DNA of 64,000 nucleotides, from the NCBI GenBank assembly GCA_001464335.1, contig LNEV01000014.1:1-64000 (forward strand). Direction: 5' to 3'. This DNA is from Rhizobiales bacterium Ga0077545 (GTDB lineage: Bacteria; Pseudomonadota; Alphaproteobacteria; Rhizobiales; Methylopilaceae). Shown here in pieces: positions 33,405 to 42,624 of this stretch. The first letter of the stretch is position 1, and every line of letters starts with the position of its first letter. The position numbers and the translations under genes are program-made. Below the pieces are notes generated by a model. It was not told the origin of the DNA and did no database searches. It saw nothing but the letters and a program-made list of their open reading frames with translations.

Positions 33405-33967
33405 CCCGAGAAGCCGCCGTCCTTCAGGAACTGCAATTCGGCGTGGCTCGTCGCGCGGCCGAGCGCCTCGTTGCGGTGCGGAAAGCGACCGAATTTCTGG
33501 ATGATGTCGAGATGCTCCTGCGCCCATTTCGCGCCGTTCGCATCGTTCATGTTCTCATACAGTGCAAGGCACAATTCCTGATCGCGCTCATCCTCCGAAT
33601 GCATGAACGGAAGATAGAAAAAGGTACGCATCTTTTTCGGAATGCGCTGATCGAGACCGCGCGAGATGGCGAAGCGGGCAATGTCGCGCGCATGCCCGTC
33701 CGTCGCAAACGAACGCGCGGTGCCCCGGAACATGTTGCGCGGCGCCTGATCGAGCAGAATGATCAGCGCGAGCGCGCCTTCGGCCGTATGTGCGAGATGA
33801 TCGAGCATTCCGGCCGCCGCCCAGAAATGCAGCGTGCCGAGCCGGCGGCCGACCTCCGCATCGAACGTCGCGGATTTCGAAAACCAGCGGCCCGGCCCCG
33901 CCGCGCGCCAGAACGACACCACGGCACGCGGCTCGACACGATCGGGATCGCGAAAATGCGTGTTCAT
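33401..33967 (-). CDS. DUF924 family protein
   Basis: 188 residues. The hallmark features are VVSFWRAAGPGRWFSKSATFD at the start, ALIILLDQAPRNMFRGTARSF and FYLPFMHSEDERDQELC, followed by FGRFPHRNEALGR. The family has a helical TPR-like fold and no proven function. It overlaps the acyl-CoA ligase stop by four bases, so it is translationally coupled and may assist that enzyme (inference). Confidence 0.9.
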   Translation of the reverse strand: MNTHFRDPDRVEPRAVVSFWRAAGPGRWFSKSATFDAEVGRRLGTLHFWAAAGMLDHLAHTAEGALALIILLDQAPRNMFRGTARSFATDGHARDIARFAISRGLDQRIPKKMRTFFYLPFMHSEDERDQELCLALYENMNDANGAKWAQEHLDIIQKFGRFPHRNEALGRATSHAELQFLKDGGFSG

Positions 33968-35751
33968 AATCTGACCTGTCCCTCACAGATGCGCGCCCGC
34001 AGATCGTCCGACATAGGGATGTACGTGTTCTGAACGGGATCGCGAAAAAAGAGTGGATCCGAGACCTTCGCCGGATCGAAGCCGTCCTTCTGAAATTCCA
34101 GACGGCGCTGCTTGAAGGTGCCCGTGACGTCGATGACGCCGGTCTGCCGGAGAAAAACGGGCCGAGCATATTCAGGCAGGTGTTCGCTGACGTGACGGGC
34201 AAAACCCGCCACATCGAAACTGCCGTCGGCGACGACCGTCACCATGCCCGCACGGCCGTCATTGCCCGGAATTTCCACGCCGTAGACGATGGCATCCTCG
34301 ACGCCCGGAAAATCGGTCAGCGCCTGCGAGACCTCGATCGTCGAGACGTTCTCGCCCTTCCAGCGGAACGTGTCGCCGATGCGATCGACGAAATAGAAAT
34401 AGCCGTTCTCGTCCTTGCGCATCAGATCGCCGGTGCGGAACCAGACATCGCCCTTTTTGACGACATCGCGCAGGATCTTCTTTTTCGTCGCCTCGCTGTC
34501 GGCATAGCCCTCGAAGCGATTGGCGGGCTTCTGCGGATCGTTGACGATCTCGCCGATCACCTCGCCCACTTCTCCGGGCTCTGCCTCGATGCACAAACCG
34601 TCCGGCCCGCGCACCGGCTCTTCCTTCTCGACATCGAAGCGCACCACCTTCACGCTGAAGCGGCTTTCCATCCACCACGGAATGCGCCCCACCGCGCCGG
34701 GCGTTCCGTCCCAGTTGAACACGGCGACATTGCCTTCGGTCGCCGCATACCATTCGAGAATTTTGGGAACCGCGAAACGCGCCTGAAATTCCTTCCACAC
34801 ATCGCCGCGCAGCCCATTGCCGCAGAACATGCGCACTTTGTGCTTACGCTCGGAGGCGCTCTCCGGGGCGTTGAGAAGATAACGGCACAGCTCGCCGATG
34901 TAGAAGACGAGCGTCGCCTTGCTGCGCGCCGCATCGTCCCAGAAATCGCGCGCCGAGAACTTTTCGCGGATGATGACCGCGCCGCCGCCGACAAGGGTTG
35001 CGCCGGTCGCAATGACGCCGCCGTTCGAATGATACATCGGCAGAACGTCGAGCATGACGTCGTCCGGCTGCACGTTCATCACACCGCTGAAGCCATGCGT
35101 GATCGCCATCAGACGGTAATGATTGATGTTCGCCGCCTTGGGCAGGCCCGTCGTGCCGCTGGTGTAGATGAACAGCGCGCGGTCCTCGATCGTCAGCGCG
35201 GGTTTTTCCTGCGCGTCGAGTGGGTCGCCGGAAAAGGCTTCCACCGCCTCGTCGAGCCGCGCCTCGCTGGGCGAGCCGTATGTCCAGACGCGAGGCGCTG
35301 TCTTCAGAAGCCCGCGCGCGGTGGAGAAGTTCGCGTCGAGATCGGGGCCGACGATCACATGTTTCGGCGTCACGATGTCAATGCAATGGGCAAGGCCCTG
35401 CCCGCTGAGATTGGTGTTCAGCAACGCAACGACACCGCCGGCGCGCGTGATACCCAGCCAGATCGCCATATAATCCGGGCGGTTCAGCATCAGGAGAGCA
35501 ACCGCCTCTCCCTTGCCGACGCCGTTGGCCTGTGCCCATCGCGCGTAACGGTTGGCACGCGCGTCGAGTTCGCGGTAGCTGAAGCTCTCGCGCGTCGAGA
35601 TCAACGCCGGGCGCTCGCCGTGTTGGGCCGCAAGCTCGGCAATCACATCCGGGAAGGTGCGTTCCCTGTTCTGGGTGATGGGCTTCATCTTGCGCAAGGT
35701 GCGCAAGGCGCCGGTGAGCAGCGCCCAATCTTTTCGCAGGCGTTCGAACAC
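33964..35751 (-). CDS. Long-chain acyl-CoA synthetase of the FATP type
   Basis: 595 residues. The AMP-binding motif is IYTSGTTGLPKAANINH (about 200), with later WFRTGDLMRKDENGYFYFVDR and the C-terminal lysine region with KQRRLEFQKDGFDP. The N-terminal FERLRKDWALLTGALRTLRKMKPI is typical of the FATP/very-long-chain group. A GTG at 35751 with AGGA eight bases upstream is chosen because the family conserves the residues before KPITQ. It activates fatty acids for degradation or lipid synthesis. Confidence 0.9.
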   Translation of the reverse strand: MFERLRKDWALLTGALRTLRKMKPITQNRERTFPDVIAELAAQHGERPALISTRESFSYRELDARANRYARWAQANGVGKGEAVALLMLNRPDYMAIWLGITRAGGVVALLNTNLSGQGLAHCIDIVTPKHVIVGPDLDANFSTARGLLKTAPRVWTYGSPSEARLDEAVEAFSGDPLDAQEKPALTIEDRALFIYTSGTTGLPKAANINHYRLMAITHGFSGVMNVQPDDVMLDVLPMYHSNGGVIATGATLVGGGAVIIREKFSARDFWDDAARSKATLVFYIGELCRYLLNAPESASERKHKVRMFCGNGLRGDVWKEFQARFAVPKILEWYAATEGNVAVFNWDGTPGAVGRIPWWMESRFSVKVVRFDVEKEEPVRGPDGLCIEAEPGEVGEVIGEIVNDPQKPANRFEGYADSEATKKKILRDVVKKGDVWFRTGDLMRKDENGYFYFVDRIGDTFRWKGENVSTIEVSQALTDFPGVEDAIVYGVEIPGNDGRAGMVTVVADGSFDVAGFARHVSEHLPEYARPVFLRQTGVIDVTGTFKQRRLEFQKDGFDPAKVSDPLFFRDPVQNTYIPMSDDLRARICEGQVRL

Positions 35752-35815
35752 GTCTGTCCTGTCTTTGTCGTTTCCTCGCGGGCAGTGAACCCGCGTGGGC
35801 GCATGAAAGCAAGCC

Positions 35816-36880
35816 TCAGCGGCGCACAAGTCCGGGCGGGGCCAGCGGATTTTCGAGCAGGGCCGTGCGGTCCGGTGCATCGAGCCCCGGCACGCCCGCA
35901 AACGCATCGTAGAGTCGCGTGATGAGATCGGTGTCGAGATCTTGCGCGATCACCACCATGCGCGTGCGGCGGTCTTCGTCGGGCCAGGCGGGAAGGCGGC
36001 GCGGCGGATGAAAAATGTGCTGGACGCCGTGGATCGCGACCGGACGCTCGGGATCCTCGCTCGTGCGGACGAGGCCCTTCAGCCGCAGGATCTTCTCTCC
36101 GTATTGCGAGCGCAGAAGATCGGTGAACATGCCGAACGCCTGCGGCGGCAAAGCCGCATCGCTCCAAAGAACCTGCGTGCGCACGCCGTCGCGATGGGCC
36201 GTTGACGTCCCCTCTCCCGCGAACGCCGCGAGAGCTTCTCGGTCTGCCGCCTGTGCGCCGCTCGCGCCGAACAGGCGTGCCGGCACCGCCTCGCCGCGCG
36301 CCGCATCGAGGATCAGGCGCCCCGGGGCAAGGCGGGAAATTTCGGCCCTCAGCGCGGGCCATGAATTCGCAGCCGCGCTCATGTCGGTTTTCGTCACGAC
36401 GACGGCGTCGGACAGAAAAAGCTGCCTGCGCGCTTCCTCGAAGCGTTCGAGCGTCGACAGGCCGTTGACGGCGTCCACGACCGTCACAACGCCGTCGAGG
36501 GTAAAACGCAGGGCGATATAGGGATGCAGAACGAGCGAATGCAGAACCGGCACCGGATCGGCCAAACCCGTCGTTTCCAGAACCACGCGCTCGAACGCGG
36601 GTATCTCGCCGGCATCGCGCCGGGCGAGCAGATCCTCCAGCGTGGCCAGCAGATCGCTGCGCACCGTGCAGCACAGACAGCCGCCCGACAGCGCCACGAC
36701 ATCTCCCGCCACCTCTTCCATGAACAGGTGATCGAGCGCGATTTCTCCGATCTCGTTCACCAGAACGAGCGTGCCCGACATGGACGGATCGGCCAGCAGG
36801 CGATTGAGAAGCGTGGTCTTGCCCGCTCCAAGAAATCCCGTCAGTACGACCAGCGGAATGGGAGAGGCTGCGGCGGGCAC
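35816..36880 (-). CDS. CobW/COG0523 family metal-handling GTPase
   Basis: 354 residues. The P-loop is LTGFLGAGKTTLLNRLL (about 12), followed by the metal-binding GGCLCCTV motif, ETTGLADP, VVTKTDM and a C-terminal CobW domain with GVQHIFHPP. Family members insert or deliver Zn, Co or other metals. The start is a GTG at 36880, two bases after the dacA-like stop, so it is in the same operon. The metal is unknown; the neighbouring cell-wall genes suggest a zinc enzyme client (weak inference). Confidence 0.88.
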   Translation of the reverse strand: MPAAASPIPLVVLTGFLGAGKTTLLNRLLADPSMSGTLVLVNEIGEIALDHLFMEEVAGDVVALSGGCLCCTVRSDLLATLEDLLARRDAGEIPAFERVVLETTGLADPVPVLHSLVLHPYIALRFTLDGVVTVVDAVNGLSTLERFEEARRQLFLSDAVVVTKTDMSAAANSWPALRAEISRLAPGRLILDAARGEAVPARLFGASGAQAADREALAAFAGEGTSTAHRDGVRTQVLWSDAALPPQAFGMFTDLLRSQYGEKILRLKGLVRTSEDPERPVAIHGVQHIFHPPRRLPAWPDEDRRTRMVVIAQDLDTDLITRLYDAFAGVPGLDAPDRTALLENPLAPPGLVRR

Positions 36881-36882
36881 GC

Positions 36883-38193
36883 TCAATTCGGCTTGGGCTT
36901 CGGTGCCGGCGGCGGTGGGGCGGGTTTTGCGGCTTTTTGTGCCGCGGGCTTCTGCTGCGCCTGCGCCTTCTTTTCGGGTTGCTTCTTCTGCTCTGTCTTC
37001 GGCTTGGCCGCAGCCGGCTTCTTCGCGTCGGTCTTCTTCGGCTTCGGCGCTGCCTTTTTGGGTTTCGGCTCCGGCACGGCCGGGGCGGCGGCCACGGGCG
37101 CAAGCTTGTCCGCGAGCGCGATATATTCCGGCTTTCCGTTCGGGTTCGGGCCAAGGAAAATCGGCACGGGCACGACCGGCGCCGGAGGCAGAAGAAGCTG
37201 CTTCGGCTCGGCGGCGTAATTGGACGTCACGAGACCCGACAGGGCCGCGTTCTGCGAACGGGCCTCGACCATATGGCGCCCGTCGTCCTCGACCTCGCCG
37301 ACCGCCGCGGGAGCCGCCTTCCTCTCGCAGACTTCGGCGCGCAGATTGGGCGCAGCGCCGTTGACCACAGGAAGCGTCGCCACCTCCTGGCCGGTGCGCC
37401 AGAACGTCCATTTGCCGAAACCGGCCTCGAGCAGCGCGGCCGCACGCTCGGTGCGCTCGTTTGCGCTGGCATGGCCGAGCACCACTACGATGAGATGGCG
37501 CTTGCCCCGCTGGGCGCTGGCGACAAGGTTGAAGCCGGACGGGCAGGTAAAGCCCGTCTTCATGCCGTCCGCACCGGGAAAGCGCGTCAGCAGCGCGTTG
37601 TGGCCGCGGATGGTGCGATTGCCGAGCTGGAGCGCGGCGATCTTGTAGAGCGATGCCGATCTCGGAAAATCGCGGTAGAGCGCGCGGCCAAGAATCGCCA
37701 TGTCGCGCGCGGAGGTGACCTGCTCCGGGTCGTGCCAGCCGTTGGGGTTCCTGAAGCGGCTCTGCGTCATGCCGAGGCCGCGCGCCGTGCGGTTCATCTC
37801 ATCGACAAAGGCCGGCACGCTGCCGCCGACGCCTTCGGCCAGCGTCACGGCGACATCGTTGGCCGATTTGACCATCAGGATCTTCAGGGCGTTGTCGACG
37901 GTCAGGATCGTATTGACCGGAAAACCCATTTTGCTCGCGGGCTGCGCCTGCGCGGCCGCCGTGTAGAGCAGCGGCGTGTCGCCGGTGACGCGCCCTTCGC
38001 GGATGGCGGACAGGACGACATAGGTCGTCATCAGCTTGGTCAGCGAAGCCGGATACCAGGATCGCGTCGCGTCCTCGGCGTGCAGGACCCGCCCGCTGTC
38101 GGCGTCGACGACAAGAGCAGGATTGGCCGCCGCCATGCCTGGCAGGAGCAAAGCAAGCGCGACGACGAAAACAGGTGCGGACCGACGAAACAT
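36883..38193 (-). CDS. D-alanyl-D-alanine carboxypeptidase (DacA/PBP5 type)
   Basis: 436 residues. A signal peptide (about 1-24) precedes a penicillin-binding domain with SxxK in PASLTKLMTTYV, SxN in VKSANDVAVTL and KTG in DGMKTGFTC. The C-terminal third is an extreme Lys, Pro and Ala-rich tail (about 350-436), a possible peptidoglycan- or membrane-associated linker. It trims pentapeptides in the periplasm. ATG at 38193 with AGAGAAG upstream is preferred over a TTG at 38223. Confidence 0.92.
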   Translation of the reverse strand: MFRRSAPVFVVALALLLPGMAAANPALVVDADSGRVLHAEDATRSWYPASLTKLMTTYVVLSAIREGRVTGDTPLLYTAAAQAQPASKMGFPVNTILTVDNALKILMVKSANDVAVTLAEGVGGSVPAFVDEMNRTARGLGMTQSRFRNPNGWHDPEQVTSARDMAILGRALYRDFPRSASLYKIAALQLGNRTIRGHNALLTRFPGADGMKTGFTCPSGFNLVASAQRGKRHLIVVVLGHASANERTERAAALLEAGFGKWTFWRTGQEVATLPVVNGAAPNLRAEVCERKAAPAAVGEVEDDGRHMVEARSQNAALSGLVTSNYAAEPKQLLLPPAPVVPVPIFLGPNPNGKPEYIALADKLAPVAAAPAVPEPKPKKAAPKPKKTDAKKPAAAKPKTEQKKQPEKKAQAQQKPAAQKAAKPAPPPPAPKPKPN

Positions 38194-38219
38194 CAGCTTC
38201 TCTTTTGGGGCCTTGAGGC

Positions 38220-38837
38220 TCAATAGGCGCCGGGAAACACCGGCGGCGGACCGGCAAGGGCCTGAGCCGGTGCCGTGTCTGGTTCGGCCACCACCATGGC
38301 CCAGAAAACCTTGTATTTGAACCCCGGGGCCTGCGCGACGGCTATGCCCATCCGCGTGGCCTGCGGCATCAGCATGTTCTTCTTGTGATCGGGACTGTCG
38401 CGCCAGCCGGAAAAGGCTTCCGCCAACGTCTGGTAACCGCCTGCCACGTTTTCGGAAATGCGCGCATAGCGATATCCCGCCGCGCGGGCCCGCACATCGA
38501 GGTTGCCCGAACCGACATCGTGGCCGACGCGGGTCTTGCGGGCCATTTCGTTTGCGTGGGCCTTGGCAATCTGGGTGAGAACCGGATCGATCGTCAGCGG
38601 GCCGCGCCCGTTGTTCGCGCGGTAGCCCGAAATCATTGAAGCCGCCGCCTGCGAATCGACCTCCGAACCCGGCGCCGACAGATTGAGATAGAAACTCGGC
38701 TTGTCCGGCATGGTCGTCTTCGCCGTGCAGGCCGACAGAAAGACCGCTCCGGCGACGGCGGCGAAATTCAGAAAGCCGGACAGGCGGAACGCGGAAGAGC
38801 GGATCAAGATGACCTCGAACGGATAAGAGAACGGCAT
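38220..38837 (-). CDS. CAP-domain (SCP/PR-1-like) lipoprotein
   Basis: 205 residues from the ATG at 38837. The N-terminal hydrophobic segment ends in the lipobox FLSAC, so it is likely a lipoprotein. The CAP domain has AKAHANEMARKTRVGHDVG, ENVAGGYQTLAEAFSGWRDS and DHKKNMLMP, with the His and Glu of the putative active cleft. Bacterial CAP proteins are of unclear function, often near cell-wall enzymes. The start codon overlaps the stop of the channel gene (TGATG); a GTG just before is also possible. Confidence 0.9.
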   Translation of the reverse strand: MPFSYPFEVILIRSSAFRLSGFLNFAAVAGAVFLSACTAKTTMPDKPSFYLNLSAPGSEVDSQAAASMISGYRANNGRGPLTIDPVLTQIAKAHANEMARKTRVGHDVGSGNLDVRARAAGYRYARISENVAGGYQTLAEAFSGWRDSPDHKKNMLMPQATRMGIAVAQAPGFKYKVFWAMVVAEPDTAPAQALAGPPPVFPGAY

Positions 38838-41179
38838 CACGCCGTAATACGGATCTTTCTGGACTGAAATTCTTTCAGAACAGCAAAGTAAAGGTCACCC
38901 TTGGCGGTGCCGACCTGACGCGGCGTCGGCACCGAGCAGGTCAGCAGCCATTGCACACCTATATCGGTGGTGCCGGTGATCAGAACCTCGGGCACCGGCT
39001 TGCGGAGAATAGAGCCATTGTCCGCGGCGGCGTGCAGCAGGATGTCGCGCACTTCCATCACGTCCGCGTCATGCCCCGTGCCCACCGTAACCTTCACCAC
39101 TCCAAGAGGGTTCTGAAGTGTGCGGTTGCGGACGGGTTTGGTGATGAGATCGGAATTCGGCACGATCAGCATGCTCTTGTCGAACATCTCGATCTGCGTC
39201 GAACGGACGGAGATGTTGCGCACATTTCCTTCGTCCGTACCGACGGAGACCCAGTCCCCGACCTTGATCGGGCGCTCGGCCAGAAGAATGAGGCCGGACA
39301 CGAAATTCGACACGACCGATTGAAGACCGAAACCGATACCGACCGACAGGGCGCCGGCCACGATGGCCAGGCGATCGAGCCCGAACCCGAGCGAGGACAC
39401 CGCAAGGCCTGCCGCCAGAAGAACACCCGCATAGCCGGTCGCGGTGCGGATCGAATTCTTCAGGCCATCGTCAAGCTTGGTTCGCGGCAGATAGCTCTTG
39501 TCGAGCCAGCTCTGGATGGAACGCGTCGCAACGACGCCGATGATGAGCAGCGCAAAAGCGCCGAACACCGCCGAGAAGGAAATCGAAAAGCCCGCGACGG
39601 CAATGCCGCTGAAGGCGCGCCCCACCCAGCCCGTCACATCGCCCGACTGGACACCCCAGGGCGCGGCGATCAGAAGAAGCGCCATCACGATCAGGAACAA
39701 ACGGACCACGCCGGAAACGAGCACGCAGATCTGTTCGAAGCGCCCGTTGCGCAGGCCGACCGTCGAATGCGCGAAGCGGCCGACGCGGCTTTTCGGCCCC
39801 CAGCCCGTCAGAAGATCGTCGACGAGCGCGAGCAATATGTACAGAAGGCCGCCGAGGACGCCGATCCACAGGATCTGCTGGGCAAGGAAATAGCTGAACG
39901 CCAGATAGCCGATGACGAGGGCAGCAATGATGACGGCGAACGCGCCCCACGACACCAGACGCAAGACCGAGAACACGACATTGTCCTCGATCGGCGGCTC
40001 GGCGGGCTTGTCGTCTGCGCTGTCGTCCGCATCGCCATCCCGTCCGACGCGAAGCGCAAGCGCGAACAAAAGCGCCATCAGAAGCGCAGCCGCGCCGTTG
40101 ATCGCCATGACAGTCGACAGGCCGACGCCGGTCACGTTCAACAGAGCCAGAAGCGCCTTCGACAGCGCAAAGACAATCGCGATCCAGATCGGATAGGGCG
40201 CGAGGGCATATGCGACCTCGTCCGAAATCTGCGGCAGGCGCCAGCTTGGCCGCGTCGGCGCGAAAATAGCCCGCGTCAATCCGGCGACGACCGCGGTGAA
40301 GATCGCAATCCGCAGAAGATTGCCGATGAAGGGTTCGGCACGCTCGGGCACAAAGCCCGGCACCTTCAATCCGTAAAATATGAGCACGGCCGCGATGGAC
40401 GGCGCCGCCGTCACGATCAGCGCGATCCACAACGCACCCGCCGAACGGCGCAGGCGTGTCGCAGGTGTCGTTTCCGCGAAATAGCGCTGCCCGAATTTCT
40501 GTCCCCATTTACGCAGCGGCCAGGCGACGAACAGTGCGATTGCCAGCGCCCCGAACAGAATGCTTCCCGTGCGCACATTCATGCGCTCGGAGATCAGGGC
40601 GCGCCACTGGTCGACAAGCGCCGAGACGGCCGCGAACCGGCGCGGGCCCTCATCGATCACCGCACCCCACAGGCCCGGATCCAGGATCGAAGTCGTTCGC
40701 ACAAGAACGCGCGTCGCAAAGAGGTCGCGGCGCTTGCGCGACGCATTCTCGGTGAGTTGGTCGGCCTGGATGTTGAGCGCGCTCGCCCGCCGCAACACTT
40801 CATCGACGGGCTTCTTGGCGTCGATCTGCGCCTGCCGCTCCTGCGTCAGTTCCGGGCTTTCGGGCGGCTGCCCCTCGGCAGGCGCTGCGCCAAGCTGATC
40901 GAGGCGCGTCTGGAGGGTCTGCGCGCGGGGCCCGAGACTTTCCGTAGCCGCCGCAATGTCGCGGCGAGCCGCCTCGATCCGCTCCTGGACGGCGACAAGC
41001 GCCTCGTCGTCGAAGGAGCCTGACGAAAGATGCTGTTCGATTTCGCCGAGCGTAACTTTGACGGCGTCGAGCCGGCGGCTCTCTTCCTCCTGCGCGAACG
41101 CCGTCGCTGCCACGGCCGCGAAGAGGGCCAGGACAATGAGAAGGCGGCGCAGCAAAGCGACAGGGTAAACGGGGATCAT
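38837..41179 (-). CDS. Mechanosensitive channel, MscS family with DUF3772
   Basis: 780 residues. A signal sequence is followed by a periplasmic coiled-coil DUF3772-type region (about 30-190), about ten transmembrane helices (about 205-560) and a MscS domain with the pore-lining Gly/Ala pattern in VGIGFGLQSVVSNFVSGLILL and the cytoplasmic vestibule with RSTQIEMFDKSMLIVPNSDL. It releases solutes on hypo-osmotic shock. ATG at 41179 starts a proper signal peptide; the longer frame was rejected. It heads an operon with the CAP, carboxypeptidase and CobW genes. Confidence 0.92.
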   Translation of the reverse strand: MIPVYPVALLRRLLIVLALFAAVAATAFAQEEESRRLDAVKVTLGEIEQHLSSGSFDDEALVAVQERIEAARRDIAAATESLGPRAQTLQTRLDQLGAAPAEGQPPESPELTQERQAQIDAKKPVDEVLRRASALNIQADQLTENASRKRRDLFATRVLVRTTSILDPGLWGAVIDEGPRRFAAVSALVDQWRALISERMNVRTGSILFGALAIALFVAWPLRKWGQKFGQRYFAETTPATRLRRSAGALWIALIVTAAPSIAAVLIFYGLKVPGFVPERAEPFIGNLLRIAIFTAVVAGLTRAIFAPTRPSWRLPQISDEVAYALAPYPIWIAIVFALSKALLALLNVTGVGLSTVMAINGAAALLMALLFALALRVGRDGDADDSADDKPAEPPIEDNVVFSVLRLVSWGAFAVIIAALVIGYLAFSYFLAQQILWIGVLGGLLYILLALVDDLLTGWGPKSRVGRFAHSTVGLRNGRFEQICVLVSGVVRLFLIVMALLLIAAPWGVQSGDVTGWVGRAFSGIAVAGFSISFSAVFGAFALLIIGVVATRSIQSWLDKSYLPRTKLDDGLKNSIRTATGYAGVLLAAGLAVSSLGFGLDRLAIVAGALSVGIGFGLQSVVSNFVSGLILLAERPIKVGDWVSVGTDEGNVRNISVRSTQIEMFDKSMLIVPNSDLITKPVRNRTLQNPLGVVKVTVGTGHDADVMEVRDILLHAAADNGSILRKPVPEVLITGTTDIGVQWLLTCSVPTPRQVGTAKGDLYFAVLKEFQSRKIRITA

Positions 41180-41327
41180 GGCGGAGAAGGCCAAAACGCC
41201 TGCGAAAGAACAGAAGGACTTGCGAACCCCTTCCCTCGCGCACGAATGTGGCAGAGGCAAGAATTAAGTCGCCGGGCATCCGCGCTCTGGCGCTGCCATC
41301 CCCGAGTGTCCTTTGCCGGTCAACATC

Positions 41328-41383
41328 TTGGCACGTCACTCGGCCGTGATACCGTTGCCGGGCCGAGTGCACGAACTTGGCAC
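41328..41383. repeat. Inverted repeat flanked by direct repeats upstream of the ATP-grasp gene
   Basis: CACTCGGCC (41337-41345) and GGCCGAGTG (41361-41369) form a perfect 9-bp inverted repeat with a 15-base spacer. The heptamer TTGGCAC occurs on each side (41328-41334 and 41377-41383). The set lies 24 bases before the ATP-grasp start codon and might be an operator or leader hairpin (inference). Confidence 0.4.
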
Positions 41384-41406
41384 CCTTGTGCGGAGACTGA
41401 CCTCCA

Positions 41407-42624
41407 ATGGCCCGCTCCCTGCGTATTCTCCTGAGTGAAGGAGCCTCGACCTCGGCGCGGGAAGCCGTCACCGCTCTTGGCCTTGCGGGCCATCACATCG
41501 AGGTGATGGACCCGGATCTGCACTGCATCTGCCGGTTTTCGCGCTTCGTCGCGCAGCTCCACCGCTGCCCGCCTCTCTCAACCGAGCCGCACGCTTATCT
41601 TGCTTTCGCGCTTGAGGTTCTGCGGCAGCGCCGGATCGACGTCCTTCTGCCGATCCATGAGCAGGGCCTCATTTTCGCCAGGGCGGCTCATCTGTTGCCG
41701 ACGAGGGTCGGCGTGGCGTTGCCCAGCTTCGAGGCTTACGAGACCGGTCTCGACAAGGGGAAGTTCTACACCCTCCTCGACACGCTCGGCGTGCCGCAGC
41801 CCAAGACGCACTTCATCGATGGACCGGAGTCTATTCCCGACACAGGCTTTCCCTATGTTCTGAAACGCCCGGTCAGCACCGCAAGCCGGGGCGTTCACAT
41901 GGTGCGGACGGCCGAGGACGCCGCCGAAGCCCGCGCGGCGGAATTGGGAACACCCGGCATGCTCCTCGTTCAGGACCTCGTGGACGCGCCGCTCGAACAT
42001 GCGCAGGGTGTGTTCGACCGGGGGCGTTTTGTCGGCATGCATTTCTACCGGCAGATCGTGCGCGGCGCGGGCGGCGGCGAGGCGATCAAGGAAAGCGTCC
42101 ATCGCCCGCAGGTGCGCGCGGAACTCGAAAAGGTCGCCCGTCACCTCGATTGGCATGGCGCGCTGTCGGTGGATTATCTCCTCAAGGAGGATGTTCCGTA
42201 TTTCATGGATTGCAATCCCCGCCTTGTCGAGCCGATGAGCGCGCACTTTGCGGGGCTGGACCTTGTGGGGCTTCTCCTCGCCGTCTCGCTTGGAGAGCAC
42301 CCGCCCGAAGCCCCGCCCAGCCGCGCGGGGGTGCGTACGCGCCTGTCGCTTCAGGCATTGCTCGGCATTGCCATGAAGACGCGCTCGCGCATCGAGATCG
42401 TTCGCGAAATCTACCGTTTTCTGACGGGCACCGGTCCTTATGCCGGGACGCGCGAGGAACTCACTCCCGTCCGCATCGACTGGAAATCCTTCGCTCCCGT
42501 TGCTGCCACCGCGACCGCCGTTCTCGCCCATCCCGGCTCCGCGGAGCTTTTGCCGAAGCTCGGCTGGGGCGGAGGGCTGCTGACGCCCGAGGCGGTCAGG
42601 ATCATTCGCGAGGAGATCGGCTGA
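41407..42624 (+). CDS. ATP-grasp domain protein, unknown substrate
   Basis: 405 residues. An N-terminal Rossmann-like domain (RILLSEGASTSAREAV) is followed by an ATP-grasp module: the Lys in PYVLKRPVSTASRGV, the acidic ADP/Mg site in DYLLKEDVPYFMDCNPRLVEP, with the Asn-Arg pair. The C-terminal part is unlike CarB or PurK. It is likely a carboxylate-amine or similar ligase with an unknown substrate. The last 23 bases overlap the convergent hutD. No biosynthetic cluster surrounds it. Confidence 0.8.
   Translation: MARSLRILLSEGASTSAREAVTALGLAGHHIEVMDPDLHCICRFSRFVAQLHRCPPLSTEPHAYLAFALEVLRQRRIDVLLPIHEQGLIFARAAHLLPTRVGVALPSFEAYETGLDKGKFYTLLDTLGVPQPKTHFIDGPESIPDTGFPYVLKRPVSTASRGVHMVRTAEDAAEARAAELGTPGMLLVQDLVDAPLEHAQGVFDRGRFVGMHFYRQIVRGAGGGEAIKESVHRPQVRAELEKVARHLDWHGALSVDYLLKEDVPYFMDCNPRLVEPMSAHFAGLDLVGLLLAVSLGEHPPEAPPSRAGVRTRLSLQALLGIAMKTRSRIEIVREIYRFLTGTGPYAGTREELTPVRIDWKSFAPVAATATAVLAHPGSAELLPKLGWGGGLLTPEAVRIIREEIG

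Noticed and set aside
41328-41395. Sigma-54 promoter before the ATP-grasp gene
   Set aside because: TGGCAC occurs twice, but the -12 GC is off by one base in both and the TTGC block is missing.
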